The notes: generated by a model from the letters alone, not told the origin. Counted from the stretch's first letter, positions 1-12,447 are shown. The stretch: DNA of 64,000 nt from Jacaranda mimosifolia (GCA_018894105.1 CM032117.1:29988501-30052500); one strand, 5' to 3'. Program-made: numbers and translations.

Positions 1-470
1 AGCAATAGAGCTATCCTGGCTAGAATTAGTGGAGTACCAAAACCAAACTCGTGAGAAATTGACAAAAAACACTTTGCAAGAGATGAAAAAGTAATCTTCC
101 TTCAAATACAAAGTTTGTGGATAATCTAAACATGCAAGATAGTGAGAATGTGAAAAACATTTTTTCTAGAGTTTCTATAGTTGTAAAGTGCATTTAAACG
201 AACTCATGAGACCACTAGAAGCCCATTGATAAGTAGATTTTTGAACCAAATCATTGAGTGAGCCTTTCAAGCAAAGGTGAAGGTTGCAAGGTTACAAAAA
301 ACAAAGAGGAGATTGATATCAAGAAAGAACAACGGAATTTCAAAGAAGTCAGGAGGAAATAGTGTTGCAGAAATCAAACCTTCCAAGGAAGCTAATGCAT
401 AATAAGTGGTAATTTCAATCAAAGAAATGGTACCAAAAATTCAAACTATGTTAGTGAATATGTAGAAGAA
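1..470 (+). pseudogene. Degraded copia gag fragment (UBN2-type)
   Basis: No open frame survives. Pieced across frames, about 80-185 reads like the middle of a copia Gag: a run resembling 'MQDSENVKNIFSRV' matches the 'MKDSEsv.dyfsRV' segment of UBN2/gag_2 domains. About 400-465 reads as an N/G/Q-rich stretch ('GNFNQRNGTKNSNY') like the linker before the zinc knuckle. It is cut off abruptly at 470 by the family A LTR, so it is probably the target of that insertion. The family assignment rests on weak motif resemblance only, and the fragment could be another low-complexity remnant. Confidence 0.4.
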
Positions 471-2432
471 TGTTGGAATAGTGTCCGCAGCCAATTGGAT
501 TGGCATGTAAACTATTGCACTTGTGATACAATCTTGATTGAATGGTATTCATATAAAATGGCCATGTTCATCTCATGCTTATTTTACTTCACTAGCATTT
601 GGTGGATGCCTCTAAATCACACAAGACTATGGGACTTGGTTGCAAATTGGGCGTTGATCATGAAATAAGTCTCTACAGTCGTGATTTTAAATATTCCAAG
701 TCGTAGAATCTTATAGATGGGGCATTTAAAATTCGGATTGACTTGCACTAACGATGCATAAATCCAAAAAGTTGGATATTATTCCATTTCATGAGCAATC
801 CATGTTAGACATGGATGCATGTTAGTGGGTGATTGTTGGAGAATAAGTTCACTGAAGACCCGCTTGGAGAATCCACTAAATAGCTAGAGTGGAAAGTCGG
901 TGGTGGCAAGTTCTCCAACTTACGCTAGTGCATATAATTAGTCCTTTGACTTGAAGATCCATGGTAACCTTGCGTTTAGGTTCTCATGTTTTGACTCTCA
1001 TCGACCACGTAGCGGGTCATCTGGGTTGGGATTGAGTATGAGCTACTTAGACATAGAGGTTTGTGAGATCTAAGATGGGATCCATCTCTTCGTTGTTGTG
1101 AAGGATGAGTGCATCTTCAATGTATTCTATAACGATCAATTCTAAGAAATCATTGCGCAAAGTAGTATGACATTTGAAAAAGGAGTTTTCCAAAGATGAG
1201 GTCATAAAGAGGAATTGAATATTGGAATTAGAAATATATTTATCGAGGCTATTGAGGAGTTGACAAATATCTTGCCCTAGACCCCTTTCGAGAGATGAGA
1301 GATGGAAGAACTGTATTTGCATGGTAAGCTAGAAGGGCTCATCGAGACATATTCACTCATCCAATTATTTGGGCTCCATAGGCTTGTTGCTAGACATCAA
1401 CCCTGGAGATTAGGTACTTTTCGATGAATGAAGATTAATTGAAAGAGTTATTAATTTAAAGGAGTTTAAACTAATGTGAATATTTTAATATTCAAAATAT
1501 CACAATGAGTTGTGAGCCCATGTCCAATGAATGGATGAACCGACTAGGTCACACACAAAAGCCTAAAGGAAGTTCTTACTTGATGGGAGGAATTTTCTAA
1601 TGAGTTAGAAAATTCTTTCTAGGCGTTTTTGGAGAAAATCGATTAACTAAATATTTGGTCATCTTAGCTTGATTAATTAATTGTTAAATTAATCAAAATA
1701 ATTTAAGGAGTTAAATTAAACCAATTAAATTAAGGAGTTAATTTAATTGGTGCCATGTGGCTATTAACTAGTCAAGTTAACTTAAAGAGTTAACGCATAT
1801 TAACTTAAAAAGTTAAGCTAATTTACTTAGGGGGTTAAGTTAAACTAATTAATTAAATTAAAGAGTTAACACATATAACTTAAAGAGTTAAGTTAATTGA
1901 CTTAAAGAGTTAAGTCATACACACATTCGATTCCCCTTTTGCCTCCAAAAGTGTAATATTTTATGTGTTGAAGATTCACACTCTCCAAACTCTCTCCTTC
2001 TCCAATTCCTCTCCAAATGCCACTCCCTCACCTTCCATCCTCTCATTATCTAGTAGATTTGAGGTTGATTTAGAGCTGTCCTTAGGTATGTGGATTAATA
2101 CATTAGAGGTCCAACACTTGGGGGACTTGTTGCTCTTTGGTGAACCATTGATGTTTGGCTATTTGTGTGGCAAATTTGAAGGACCTACGAGGTTTTTGGT
2201 TTACACAAAATTTTGGAAGCTTCTACCCTGGTGTGTGGTAGAGTTCTCTACCAAATTTGAGGATTTTTGGAGTTGTATAAGGCATTCCAACATTGAATGT
2301 TGTCGCGAATTGCTCCATTGAAGAGTTCCTTAGAGTGTTTCTCTTCTTGTCTTTAGATTTAGCTTGGAAGGTAAATTTTCTGAACTTAAATCCTTATTAT
2401 AAGCATGATTAGATCCTTGGAGTGGAGTAGCT
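471..2432 (+). mobile_element. Family A copia LTR, 3'-truncated
   Basis: It starts with TGTTGGAATAGTG, the same start as the LTRs at 38430, 47752 and 50854, and shows the family's internal landmarks in order: 'AGTGGGTG' about 350 bp in, 'CATGGTAACCTTG', 'GGAGATTAGGTACT', an array of AGTTAA/TTAACT motifs (about 1660-1920) and a 'TGTGTTGAAG' segment at 1962. Full copies run about 2.0-2.2 kb and end in CA. This one stops near 2432, before the usual 'GGATCC...' terminus, and is fused to inverted gag sequence. The breakpoint is approximate, within about 10 bp. No LTR terminus or target duplication is visible on the right side. Confidence 0.8.
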
Positions 2433-2672
2433 ATTAGACATAGAAGCCATTATGAGGTAATGTGTTTGTAGATCATCATCTACCCACTTCGCCAACATTT
2501 CACGTGCATCATTGTTGGCATCATCGCCAATGGTGTTCGGTAGACTTTGATTAAGTACATATGTCATCTTTTCAAAATCTAGAATAGTTTTGAGGTTTCT
2601 AAGCTAATCACGAAATTTAGGCCCGGTGAGTTTATTGGTTTCCAAAATAATGCTGAGTGGATTCTTAGCCAT
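2433..2672 (-). pseudogene. Family A copia gag, N-terminal fragment
   Basis: On the minus strand an ATG at 2672-2670 opens a frame beginning MAKNPLSIILETNKLTGP, the same start as the gag at 44758 on the plus strand (MAKNSLASILKINKLTGP). This is the N-terminal DUF4219/UBN2-like part of a copia Gag; the 'KLTGPNF' motif is typical. A stop codon replaces the Trp that normally follows 'F.D' (FRD*LRNLK), and the frame continues through 'DDLQTHYLIMASMSN' before breaking off at the junction with the truncated LTR. It encodes only about 80 residues and must be dead. Confidence 0.7.
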
Positions 2673-4578
2673 TTTGATTTTGAGATTTCAAAAATCTACA
2701 AAGGCGAAAAAGAGAGTATTATCATATGATTGAATATTGATATTGAAAATATGTTCATGGACTTTCAAGCATATTTTTCTCGCACTATTTTATCAAATAC
2801 CTCACCCCCTAGAAAAATTCGGGAAATCTTATTTCCTAGTGATAATCAAGGCCCAAAAGGACTTGTAGTGGGCCCACGACTCGTGAAACATCCACAAACA
2901 ATCCTAAGGTAAGCAACGTTTACTAATTGCATCTCAATGCTACCCTTGATATATTTGCGTCACTTTTCATATAGACCCATGACTTGTGCGACATCTATAT
3001 TAACAGGTGTTAAGTCGAACTTACCAATCAAGGTTTGACATTCCACGACTTGTCAAATCAAAGGTACATTGTATGCTAAGTATGTGATCACAACTTTCCA
3101 CCATAAGCGTGACCCACGACTCGTGATACAACACACAAATGTGGTAGCATCATCATACCACAAACTATTGGTAGAAGGTATGGATTAATTAAAACTCCTT
3201 TTAATTTGTATCCATTTTGACTTAATATTTTGAAAGCACGTAGACTCCTCTAAGTTGAGGGATTTTCTTGCTTGCAAAGATCTCATCAATTTTATCTTTT
3301 GTTATTTAGGTTTTCTATATCCTAGCCATGCATCTCATACATCAATAGGATAAAGAAAGTATAAATAAATAAATGCGCCTAGGGTAAGATGACCATAAGT
3401 CTTAACCAAGTAGTATAGTTTAGAGCCATAGATGCACTACTTAGTTAATTTTAAGTGGGTTGATCAAATCTATCTATTACATAAATGTATCCCATACATT
3501 CATGGGTCTTCATGCCTCCAATAGTCTTCTTGTCTCCTCATAATAATTTCATGAGATAAGAAATCCTCACTCATAGTGATTCTACTCTTATAACATTTAC
3601 AAGATAGAAATTAAGAGGCATGTAAGGTCCAACTTAATGCAACCCTTTTCAATAACTTGAAACAAATAAAATCAATATTAAAGGCTCATGCTCATCCCCA
3701 TTCATTCATAATCCATTCAACAATTAAATGAACAATAAATAAGAATTGACATTCAATTCCACAATTAAATGCTTATTTCATAAAAAAATTAATTAACTAG
3801 CAAAAATAAGCATAACAATTATGCATCTCATTGTTGCACCAAATTGAAGATTAACTTGAACATGATTTTAAAATCAATAAAAAAATGTAAACATAATTTT
3901 TAGAACTTGCACAACACTTATGCATCTAATTAGTATGATGTAGTTTAATTTGAGCACAAAATAAGACCAAATGTAGCCTCAAAACTCATCCAACTCCAAA
4001 TCGGGTGCTGTTGCCCTAGCCAGGCTGCTCGGCTGTGCAACAGCTGCCCTATTTTGAGGTTAGGACCAAATCAAGGCTTTATCTATCCATCTTTTGTGCA
4101 CCAAAAAATTATGAACACCTCCATAACACTAAATCGCACATATTAGACAAATTTTCAGATCTAAAACACCTTTTAAAAGTGAAAATTCAATTGCTTAAAC
4201 ATGCTTCAAAAATCAAGTTCAAATAAGAATCAACATTCTTCAAAAAATCTCCAATTAACTCCAATCCAATTGGATTGAAAAATGACCAAATCACCTTAAG
4301 GCCAAAATAAACATGCTATATCAACATATAACATCATCCGATGCTAAATCAACATTTAACATTAGCATCCATGAATTAAAATAATACTAACATATGAATT
4401 AACGCTTAAAACACATATTAGCATATATCAATCCATCATCAAACGAGCCACAAGAAAAATCAACCAAACACTCAAATCCATGAATTGGATCAAATATTTG
4501 GTGATCTAGATCAACTCATCACATGAATCAATCAAGCAAAAATCCAAATTAAAGCATGAATTAGTCTTCAATACCAGT
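2673..4578 (-). other. Family A untranslated leader with primer-binding site
   Basis: This is the non-coding stretch between the 5' LTR (4579-6613) and the gag ATG (2672) of the minus-strand element. The primer-binding site lies at 4564-4576: on the minus strand it reads TGGTATTGAAGAC, a degenerate match to the TGGTATCAGAGC site for initiator tRNA-Met, two bases from the LTR end. The leader is about 1.9 kb. That matches the plus-strand copy (40606-42155 plus 44368-44757, about 1.94 kb) once the nested LTR is removed. It contains four copies of a CCCACGACTCGTG-like motif at 2873-3129. No gene is seen in it. Confidence 0.7.
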
Positions 4579-6613
4579 TGAAGTGAAGTGTAGCACAGGA
4601 TCCAAGTTATAAAGCAAAAATAGCTAATAAAAACTTGACTACACCTCATCCAAGGATCTAATCATAGGTTTAAGATAGATTTGGTTGCAAAAAAATACCT
4701 TGATCGCTTAAATCTAAGGTAGAAATGGATGGCAATAGTGAACACTTCAAAATAGTCAATCCTGGCATAGTAGAGAACCGACAACAATTGCCCAAGAAAA
4801 ACACCTCTGTTGAGCTAAATTTTGGATAGAAACACCTCAACGCCTTTGAGGATCTCTAGTAAAAATTTCAGCAAAATAAAAAATCTGCAAGGCCTCCAAA
4901 ATAGCCTCCAAACTTTCTGCACCACAGTAGATCTTCAAGAGCAAAACACCACAAACGTGAAGCCTCTAATGTTATGATCCACACACCCAAGAAAAGTTTC
5001 AATCTGCCACTAACCAGATAGATCACTAAAGGAGGAAGAAGAGAGAAGGCCGAAATTGTGGAGAGGAAGGTGAGGAATGTGTGAAACTTTAACACATGAG
5101 TGGATCACACTTTTGGAGGGAAAAATGGAATCTTAGCATGAATGCTCCAAGGGGACGGTCACCTCCTTTATTTATAGAGTTGGAGGTGTGATGCAGGTTG
5201 GCATCACACCCTCCATGTGGTGTGTTGCCAACTAGGCAACCTACTTGCATGTGAAATGTGAATTTCACTTGCATTTGAATTTAATTTGGAATCTTCATTT
5301 TATCTCATGAAATATCATCTAAATTAATTCTAAAGGCACCTCAAATGAACTCCTTCATTTGAATTTTCCTCCAAATAATATTCCTCACATTAATTAAATT
5401 AACTCTTTATTTTAATTAATTGGACTTGACTTAATTCCTTAAGTCAACTAACTTAACTCTTTAAGCTAGAAGGTGTCAATTTAACTTCTTAAGTTAACTT
5501 GACTAATTATTTGTCATATGGAACCAATTAAATTAACTCCTTAATTTAATTGGTCTAATTTAAATCCTTAAATTATTTTGATCAATTTAACAATTAAATC
5601 AATCAAGCCAAAATGACTAAAAATTAGCTAAATAAATTTTCTCCACAAAAATTGAAGAGTACCCAATCTCCATGGTCGATGTCTAACCTCAAACCCATGG
5701 AGCCCGACTAATTGGTCGAAATGAATATGCTCTTGGTGAACCATTCTAGCTCTACGTTTACCATGCAAATACAGTCATTCCGTCTCCTATCTCTTGAAAG
5801 AGGCTTGGGGCAAGATATTTGCTGACTCCCTAATAGCCTCCACAACTATGTTTCTAATCCTAATGTTCGATTCCGATTTATGACCTTATCTTTGAAAAAA
5901 TTCTTTTCCTAATTGTCATACTGCCTTGTGCAAGGACTCCTTTGAATCGATTATTATAGAATACATAGGAGGTGTACTCGCCCTTCACAACGATGAGAAA
6001 ATGGATCCAATCTTAGATCTCACAAACCTCATTGTCTAAGTAGCTCACATCCAATCTCAACCTAGATGACCCGCTAAGTGGTCAAGGAAGAGTCAAGTTA
6101 TGAGGTCCTAAAGACAAGGTTAACATGGATCCTCAGGTCTAAGGACTAATTATATGCACTAGCGTAAGTTGGAGAACTTGCCACTACCGACTTGCCACTA
6201 TGGCTATCTAGTGGATTCTTCGGGCAAGCCTTCAGTGAACTTGTTCTCTAATAAACACCCACTAACATGCAACCATGTCTAACATGGATTGCTCATGAAA
6301 TGGAGCACTATCCAACTCCTTGGATTTATGCATCATTAATGCAAGTCTATCCGAATCTTAGATGCCCTGTCTCATAAGATTCTATGACTTAGAATTTTTT
6401 AAGATCACGATGGTGTAAGTCTTATTTCATAATCACCACCTAGTGCGTGACCAAGCCCCATAGTCATGTGTGGGCTTCAACCAAATGCTAGTGAAGAAAA
6501 ATAAGCATAAGATGAAGATGGCAATTTCATATGAATATCATTTAATCAAGATTACATAACATGTGAAATAGTTTACATGCCAATCTATTTGGCTGCAGGG
6601 TACTATTCCAACA
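4579..6613 (-). mobile_element. Family A copia 5' LTR
   Basis: Read on the minus strand it begins TGTTGGAATAGTACC at 6613 and ends in TTCA at 4579, directly followed by the primer-binding site, so it is a complete 2035-bp LTR of a minus-strand element. Internal landmarks match the other family A copies. A TATA-like box (CTATAAATAAAGG on the minus strand) lies at 5164-5176. Just upstream of it, in transcription order, is a perfect 10-bp stem (5185-5194 with 5201-5210, arms GGTGTGATGC/GCATCACACC). Short open frames inside it are not convincing genes. The sequence right of 6613 shows no match to any flank, so no target duplication could be tested. Confidence 0.85.
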
Positions 6614-9600
6614 ATTTGAGAGTACTTTGTTTAATTGGGATGTTCCCATTAACATCAAAGTAGCTGCCACTGTCCGAATGATTACTAGATGAGCTTTAAG
6701 AAGCAAAACCTTTGCTAGAAAAATGAAGGCCTTTTCAAGGATCTTGCAACTCATATAGTTCAACATTCATTCAAACTTCACATATGATCTAGTAAATCAT
6801 TTTCCATGAAAATCTTTTTATGCAACTTAATCTTTTTCATTTTCTCCAATATGGTGTTCATTACCTTGTGAGAACATACCTTGTCAATTCCTTTAGGTGC
6901 ATACCACAAATTTTGGCTTGCAACCATCTTAAAAAAATTTGAGAATCCATTTTGAGATACATATTTTCATGATATAGGCTACAACCAAGAATTATACCTC
7001 CTCAAGTGAGATAAGATCAATTTGCACCACAAATCTAGCTCAACTAGAAGTATTTGGCTCCTCAATTTTCACAAGCCCATTTAGTTGCAAAGTATTTGGA
7101 GTCACATCTTAACTAGCACCACTATTTTCCTTTAAATATTTGTCCAACTATTTAGTCATAATATTCTCGCTTCTTATTAGTACATTGAATCTCCATGTTC
7201 ATTGCCCAATTGATTCTCTACCCTTCCAAATTGCTTTGACAGAATTAGCGCTTTTGATTGGTGAGAAAGTGGTAGTACTAACTAACAATGAGAAAAGCGA
7301 GAAAAATACAATGCATTATTTAGTATCTCTCATTCATAAGTCTGCACTCAAATTTAGTGGACTAGCTTTGAGGATAAGTAACACTCTTTTATTTTTTAGT
7401 AGGCCTTTTCTACTAGAAAAGTTTCTGAAAATGGAGATTGACATTAGCAAGTAAAGCCAACATTCTCTAGCTATCATGGTCATCCTAATTAACATGACAA
7501 AAAATAAATGAAGAACTATTGAAAATAGTAGCTCAACTACATCACAAAAAAAAAATATCTATTAAATGAAAGGTGGACCAACTACATTCAACTAATGTCT
7601 CACAAGTGCTTCAGTTCAAAATAGACTATATCGAATAATTAATGTCTTTTGTACATCTGCAATTAGCAGCTCACACCTATTATTGAGCTTGGAGAAATCA
7701 GCACATACCTATTGTTGAGCTTTAAGTAGTACTTCATAACTCATAATACCTCTTTTGCTTGCGCCATGGCTACATAATACTTGATAATAGTCTATATTCT
7801 TGCTTGATCTCCAACCATATGCCAAGTGTTTCTAATATCTACTATCTACCAAAGAGAGAATTAGAAACACTAGCAAACAAAGTAAAATGAGAGTTTCGAG
7901 AGTCAAACTTTAACTTAGTACTATTACGAGTGAAGTAAACTATTTCAAGAGTTTTTAACACTTAATATTTGCTTCTATTATTACAGTGGCACTTCTATCA
8001 CCTTGTTAGATCAATTTGTGATTCTAGTTTTGCTATTTGCTTTTGTCTAGCTCATTCTTGATTGCGACAACTTCACGTTGATGGTTAGAATAACTGACAA
8101 ACGTAATTACTTAACTTTCCATAACCAACCTCAACAATTTTTGTCAAAAATATGATTGGTAGCACAAACTAAACTCATCCATAAATCTACTCAAATAGTG
8201 ATTGAGGATAATTAGAACCTTTTCTTGAGAGCGAACTTATGTCACAAATAGAGCTCAAATTCTTCAGTTAGATTTTCTTAGTTGCAGCTTAAACAATTCT
8301 AACGTGCAAACTTAATTTTGATCCATTCATTGATTGTTAGTATCTAAATCGCGACAATATTAGGCAATCTATCTATTTTTCATATTTAATTAACTTGAAA
8401 ATACAACTGGTGAGATGGTCTAATATTAATGAAATTAATTGCACAAATAGGTACTGCCTAATGTTCCATTCTAGATCCAAGTAAATTAATTATTGCTACC
8501 TTATAACCAACGAAATCAAATATTTTGCAACTCAGGCTAGTAATCATCTCCCACTAATTTAAAAGGAATAACAAAAATTTACTGATCTTGAATAAAATAA
8601 CAGTTGTCTAAATAAATATGCATGTCATTATGTGAACATACAAAATTATAATAACACCACTTATGTTACATTGACATTTGGTGCTTCATGAGATAATTTG
8701 GCATGATAGTAAGTAACAAAAATATTCCCCTAAAAGAAATGATTGAACATAGTTCCAAAATAAATTGGTCTAAATAAACGCATGCCTCAAAATATTAAAA
8801 TATTACATTGATTTAAGGACTACTACATCAATCTAATCATAATGAAATTGGGGATACTATCATTGCCACAAACTATCCTCAATGAATAAATAATCCATGA
8901 TTAAATAATTAAAACAAAGCTCAATTTTATATGCGCACTCAAATATCAATATCTATGCATGCATAAGATAAAACATTCCATTTGAATAATCTCAATTACA
9001 TCATATAAATAATTATGAAGTAGCAATAGAGCATTCAATTCATAAATATATTGTAGAGCAGTTCATCTAATGATCAACCACACAGGAAGATATAGAGCAT
9101 ATCTTGATATATATATACATAAATATAATTTTGACCCATACATATTTGCAAGCAACCTTTATGCACAAATATCTCAAAAAATATTTTCAACTAATACCAA
9201 ATGAAATTAATAAATTAAAATAATTGGGTTCAATATATATATATATATATATATATACTTTTTATCTTATGCTTGTTCTAAGTACATAATTTATTCTTTT
9301 GAAGAATTTATCACATTCTACTTTATGATATAAACATTATAATAATAATCACAAAACATATTCTATTATAGCCAAAAGATTTTGGCCATAAATTCAATAT
9401 CTGTCTCATTTTAATTCTATTTTTGATTAGTAATATACCCTTTCAAACCTCTTTCAATGCTCTACAAGAAAATCTAAACAATGTACAGAAAAAATAAAAA
9501 ATTAGGTTCAAAATTTTTAATTTAAAAAAATGAATCTTAATCTTAGATTCCATTTTTCTCTCAATCTATCTATCTATTTATCACCAAAATTTAACCACAT

Positions 9601-9746
9601 GATACACATACCAAGATTTACACATGGTGAAAAATTCATGCCAAAATTTCATGCTTTCAAAGATTATAAATTTTAAGCATAAAATAATTATATGGAATTT
9701 GATCAAATCAATAAGCAAGAACGAGCCCTATTAGCTCTAATATCAC
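6614..9746. other. No recognisable gene; probable degenerate TE sequence
   Basis: About 3.1 kb of AT-rich sequence with only short, interrupted frames. The longest, a 104-codon plus-strand frame at 7140-7454, has no domain I recognise. It is bounded on the left by the outer edge of a family A LTR and on the right by the primer-binding side of the minus-strand LTR at 9747, so the right end is expected to be that element's leader, but no gag or pol is readable. A (TA)n run lies at about 9235-9257. I see nothing else I can support. Confidence 0.5.
9734..9745 (-). promoter_or_regulatory. Degenerate primer-binding site (initiator tRNA-Met type)
   Basis: On the minus strand the sequence next to the LTR end reads TGATATTAGAGC, which resembles the copia primer-binding site TGGTATCAGAGC (two mismatches). 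It starts one base from the CCAACA terminus of the LTR at 9747, the spacing expected of a retrotransposon 5' LTR. This fixes both the LTR boundary and the minus-strand orientation. Confidence 0.55.
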
Positions 9747-10395
9747 TGTTGGAAATAATTGTAGATAAATAATTATTTGATCTATATAGAATAAAATTGA
9801 TAGTTCAATGTCACCTTTTAATCAGCGAAAGTTTCATGAATACCATCCTTGATCGAAGCTCGCCTACAAGCCTTTGACTGCATATAGACTCCAAGTTTCT
9901 TGATTCGATCATCTCGCAAGTATAGACTCTCCACGTTCTTTAATCTCGAGTGGCTTTCTCAATCTCTACTCGCCTCGTGAGATTGCTACCAAAGCTTCCA
10001 CAAACTAACACACCTTAAACCTTTGGGGATAATTTGGTAATACTTGAAGAAAGATTGAGAGAGAAGAATATAGAGAGAGTATATGTAGAGAGTGAATACT
10101 CAAGTTGTGTATTTCAAACTCCTAAGAAGAAGGCCCATATATAGGTGAATCTTCCAAGAGCCCAATCCAACTAGGAGTATCAAAGGAGATATAAATAATG
10201 TCCATCCCACATACGGGAGAGCTATCCTCTTAGATATTGATAAGTATTATTTATCTACATCTCCTCACAAGGAAGAGTTTTAATCCAATAAGAGCTGCAA
10301 ACATTTCTAGATGTAGATAAGATCTACTCAAATATGGATGTCTATTGAGTCCGGAGTTTAAGATCTGACCCAATTTGTAACATAATTCAAGTATA
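9747..10395 (-). mobile_element. Copia-like 5' LTR (second family), outer end uncertain
   Basis: Read on the minus strand this segment has a TATA box (CCTATATATGGG, about 10137-10148), a pyrimidine-rich putative leader, and ends in ATTTCCAACA followed at once by a degenerate primer-binding site. That is the layout of a 5' LTR. It differs from the family A LTRs except for the generic TGTTGG/CCAACA terminus. The outer terminus cannot be fixed, because a hAT element with target duplication starts at 10396-10404 and the LTR may continue beyond it. No matching second LTR was found in the window. Confidence 0.5.
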
Positions 10396-10403
10396 TTCAC
10401 AAC

Positions 10404-12106
10404 TAGGGGGGCAAATTGGGTTTAAACACATGGTTCCAACCCAACCCACTTAGTTATGGGTTGAGTTGGGTTTAAAATAGTTCGATTGGGTTTGGGATGG
10501 GTTGGGTTTTAGTGGGCTGAATATGAGTTGTGCTTTAACGGGTTAAAATGGGTTTTAAATGTAAATGGATCTAAAATGGGTTGAATATGGTTTCTAAATA
10601 ATTCAACCAAATTTCAACCCCAAAATTATCCTTCCATTCTCCCATTCCCCCATTAAATTACCAACAACTTTATTCTCTTTTTTTTGTCCCCATAATTACA
10701 AGAATATTTAATTTAAATTTTCTATATTTATGAATTTTTTTCATTCTATTTGGATTTTTAAACGAAAAATAATTACATCAGCAAAAATGTTACTGAATTT
10801 TTTATTTTACTCCTAAATTATCCTAATTAGATGTTGTTGAGAAAAATAAACTTGATTGGAAATTTGGAGGGGTGTAAATAAATAATTAATGATATACATA
10901 AAAGGGAAAAACATAATGAAATTTCACTAATTCAAAAGTAAAAGCTTTGAAACATTGTCATCTTCTTTTTCTTTTATCTTTTTTCAATTGAATCCTAGAT
11001 GGAAAGCTCGAGGTCCTAAGTTGACACCTAACACACACAAATTATATTTAAGTTAACATGTTTAACATTCTAAATAAATAACCAAATAAATCACAGGATC
11101 TTGTTGTAAGAAATTAATCACCAATGTTTTCAAAATTGGACAGGACAAAAAATTGATGACGTTACTAATTATTGATTTGATCGATTCGATTGATGTGATG
11201 CCACAATTATATTTAATTTTATAAATATATAAAATATTTTAGTATTAATAAAAAATAAAATTTCCAAAAATATAGGAAAATTATTATTTGAAAACTTTTT
11301 TATTTTTACTCATTTTTAAGTTATTCTTTAAAAAACATACTACATACTATTTCACAATTAGTCGGCTATGAATGAATAATTTAATTAAAAGAATATTTAA
11401 TATTAATTTAAGTAATCATCTGTTTCATGCTTTAAATCCAAGTAAAAATAAATTTTTTCACACTAAATATTCAACATAATTTAAGAGAAATTAAACAAAA
11501 TAAAATAAAAAATTAAACAAAAGCATCCACATATAACTATTACTTTACTAAATTTCAAGAAAATAAATTTATGTTTCAAAAAGCTACATGTCCAAAATCT
11601 TTAGTCATCATCATGCTCAACTCATAATTCTTTTTTTATTTTTACATTTTTTAATTTTTAATTTTTTTTTAGTTTGTTGGGTACAATGTAAACATTTTGT
11701 ACTAAAAATATAAAATATTTTAAATAGTTATGTTTTATTCATTAAGCAAGATTGTTGTTTTGTATTAAAAGAAAAAATATAAATATTATAAAATAATAAG
11801 TAAATTATAAGTTTACTTAATTTGATTTGATTTTATGTGATTAATAAGGATTTAATAATAATTAATTAACATACATCAAATAAAGATAAAAAGATTATAG
11901 TTTAATAAAATAATATAACAATGTATTTAACAAAAAGTTTACATTTTTCTTCTCTTTTTTTTATTTATTTATTTTTATCATATTGAACCCATCCAAACCC
12001 GACCCAACCCGTTTTCAACCCAACCCAACCCATTTTTAATGCATAAATATAAACTCATTTTGAACCCAACCCATATCCAACTGAACCCACTCATTTGCTA
12101 CTACTA
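10404..12106. mobile_element. Non-autonomous hAT element with 8-bp TSD
   Basis: The element is bounded by perfect 8-bp direct repeats TTCACAAC at 10396-10403 and 12107-12114. The match extends two further bases (TA) on the left side. Terminal sequences are imperfect inverted repeats: TAGGGGGGCAAAT at the left, TAGTAGCAAAT-like at the right on the other strand. Subterminal regions on both sides are packed with GGGTT/AACCC-type repeats (about 10430-10560 and 11985-12090) in inverted orientation. The 1.7 kb interior is very AT-rich with no transposase frame, so it would depend on a hAT transposase supplied elsewhere. The 8-bp duplication and TAG-type ends are characteristic of hAT elements. Confidence 0.85.
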
Positions 12107-12345
12107 TTCACAACACTAGTATCTTTATCAAGGAACCAAGAAAATATAATATTTCCAAATAGCATGTGTGATCAAGATTTGATGTATCATGTGATATATC
12201 AAATCCTAGATAGTAGGAACATATGTCCAAAAAATTGGTTTGTAATACTCATAAGAAAACAAAACAAAATTTCGAAAAATGAGTATTTACAATGTCCCTA
12301 AATCAGTAAAGGAAAAGCGATATATTCACAACACTAGTATCTTTA
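12105..12345 (+). repeat. Direct 23-bp repeat pair, 218 bp apart
   Basis: The sequence TATTCACAACACTAGTATC (continuing TTTA) occurs at 12105-12127 and again, identical over 23 bases, at 12323-12345. The first copy overlaps the hAT target duplication, so the repeat predates the hAT insertion. Between them lies a short frame (68 codons) that I do not recognise. The pair may be a relic of a small tandem duplication. Confidence 0.6.
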
Positions 12346-12447
12346 AGAAAAACAAAAAGTGTGTATATAAGAGACATAGTAAAAAAAAAAAAAAGAGATA
12401 TGTGAAGTTGTAGAGTAAAGTATCCATATAGAAATAAACTTTTAAAC

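Noticed and set aside
7140..7454. A 104-codon plus-strand frame with a hydrophobic start
   Set aside because: No recognisable domain, AT-rich, in a region without other coding signs; consistent with chance.
10404..12106. GGGTTGGG/AACCC arrays as interstitial telomere repeats
   Set aside because: The plant telomere unit is TTTAGGG; these motifs differ and are arranged as inverted subterminal repeats of a hAT element.
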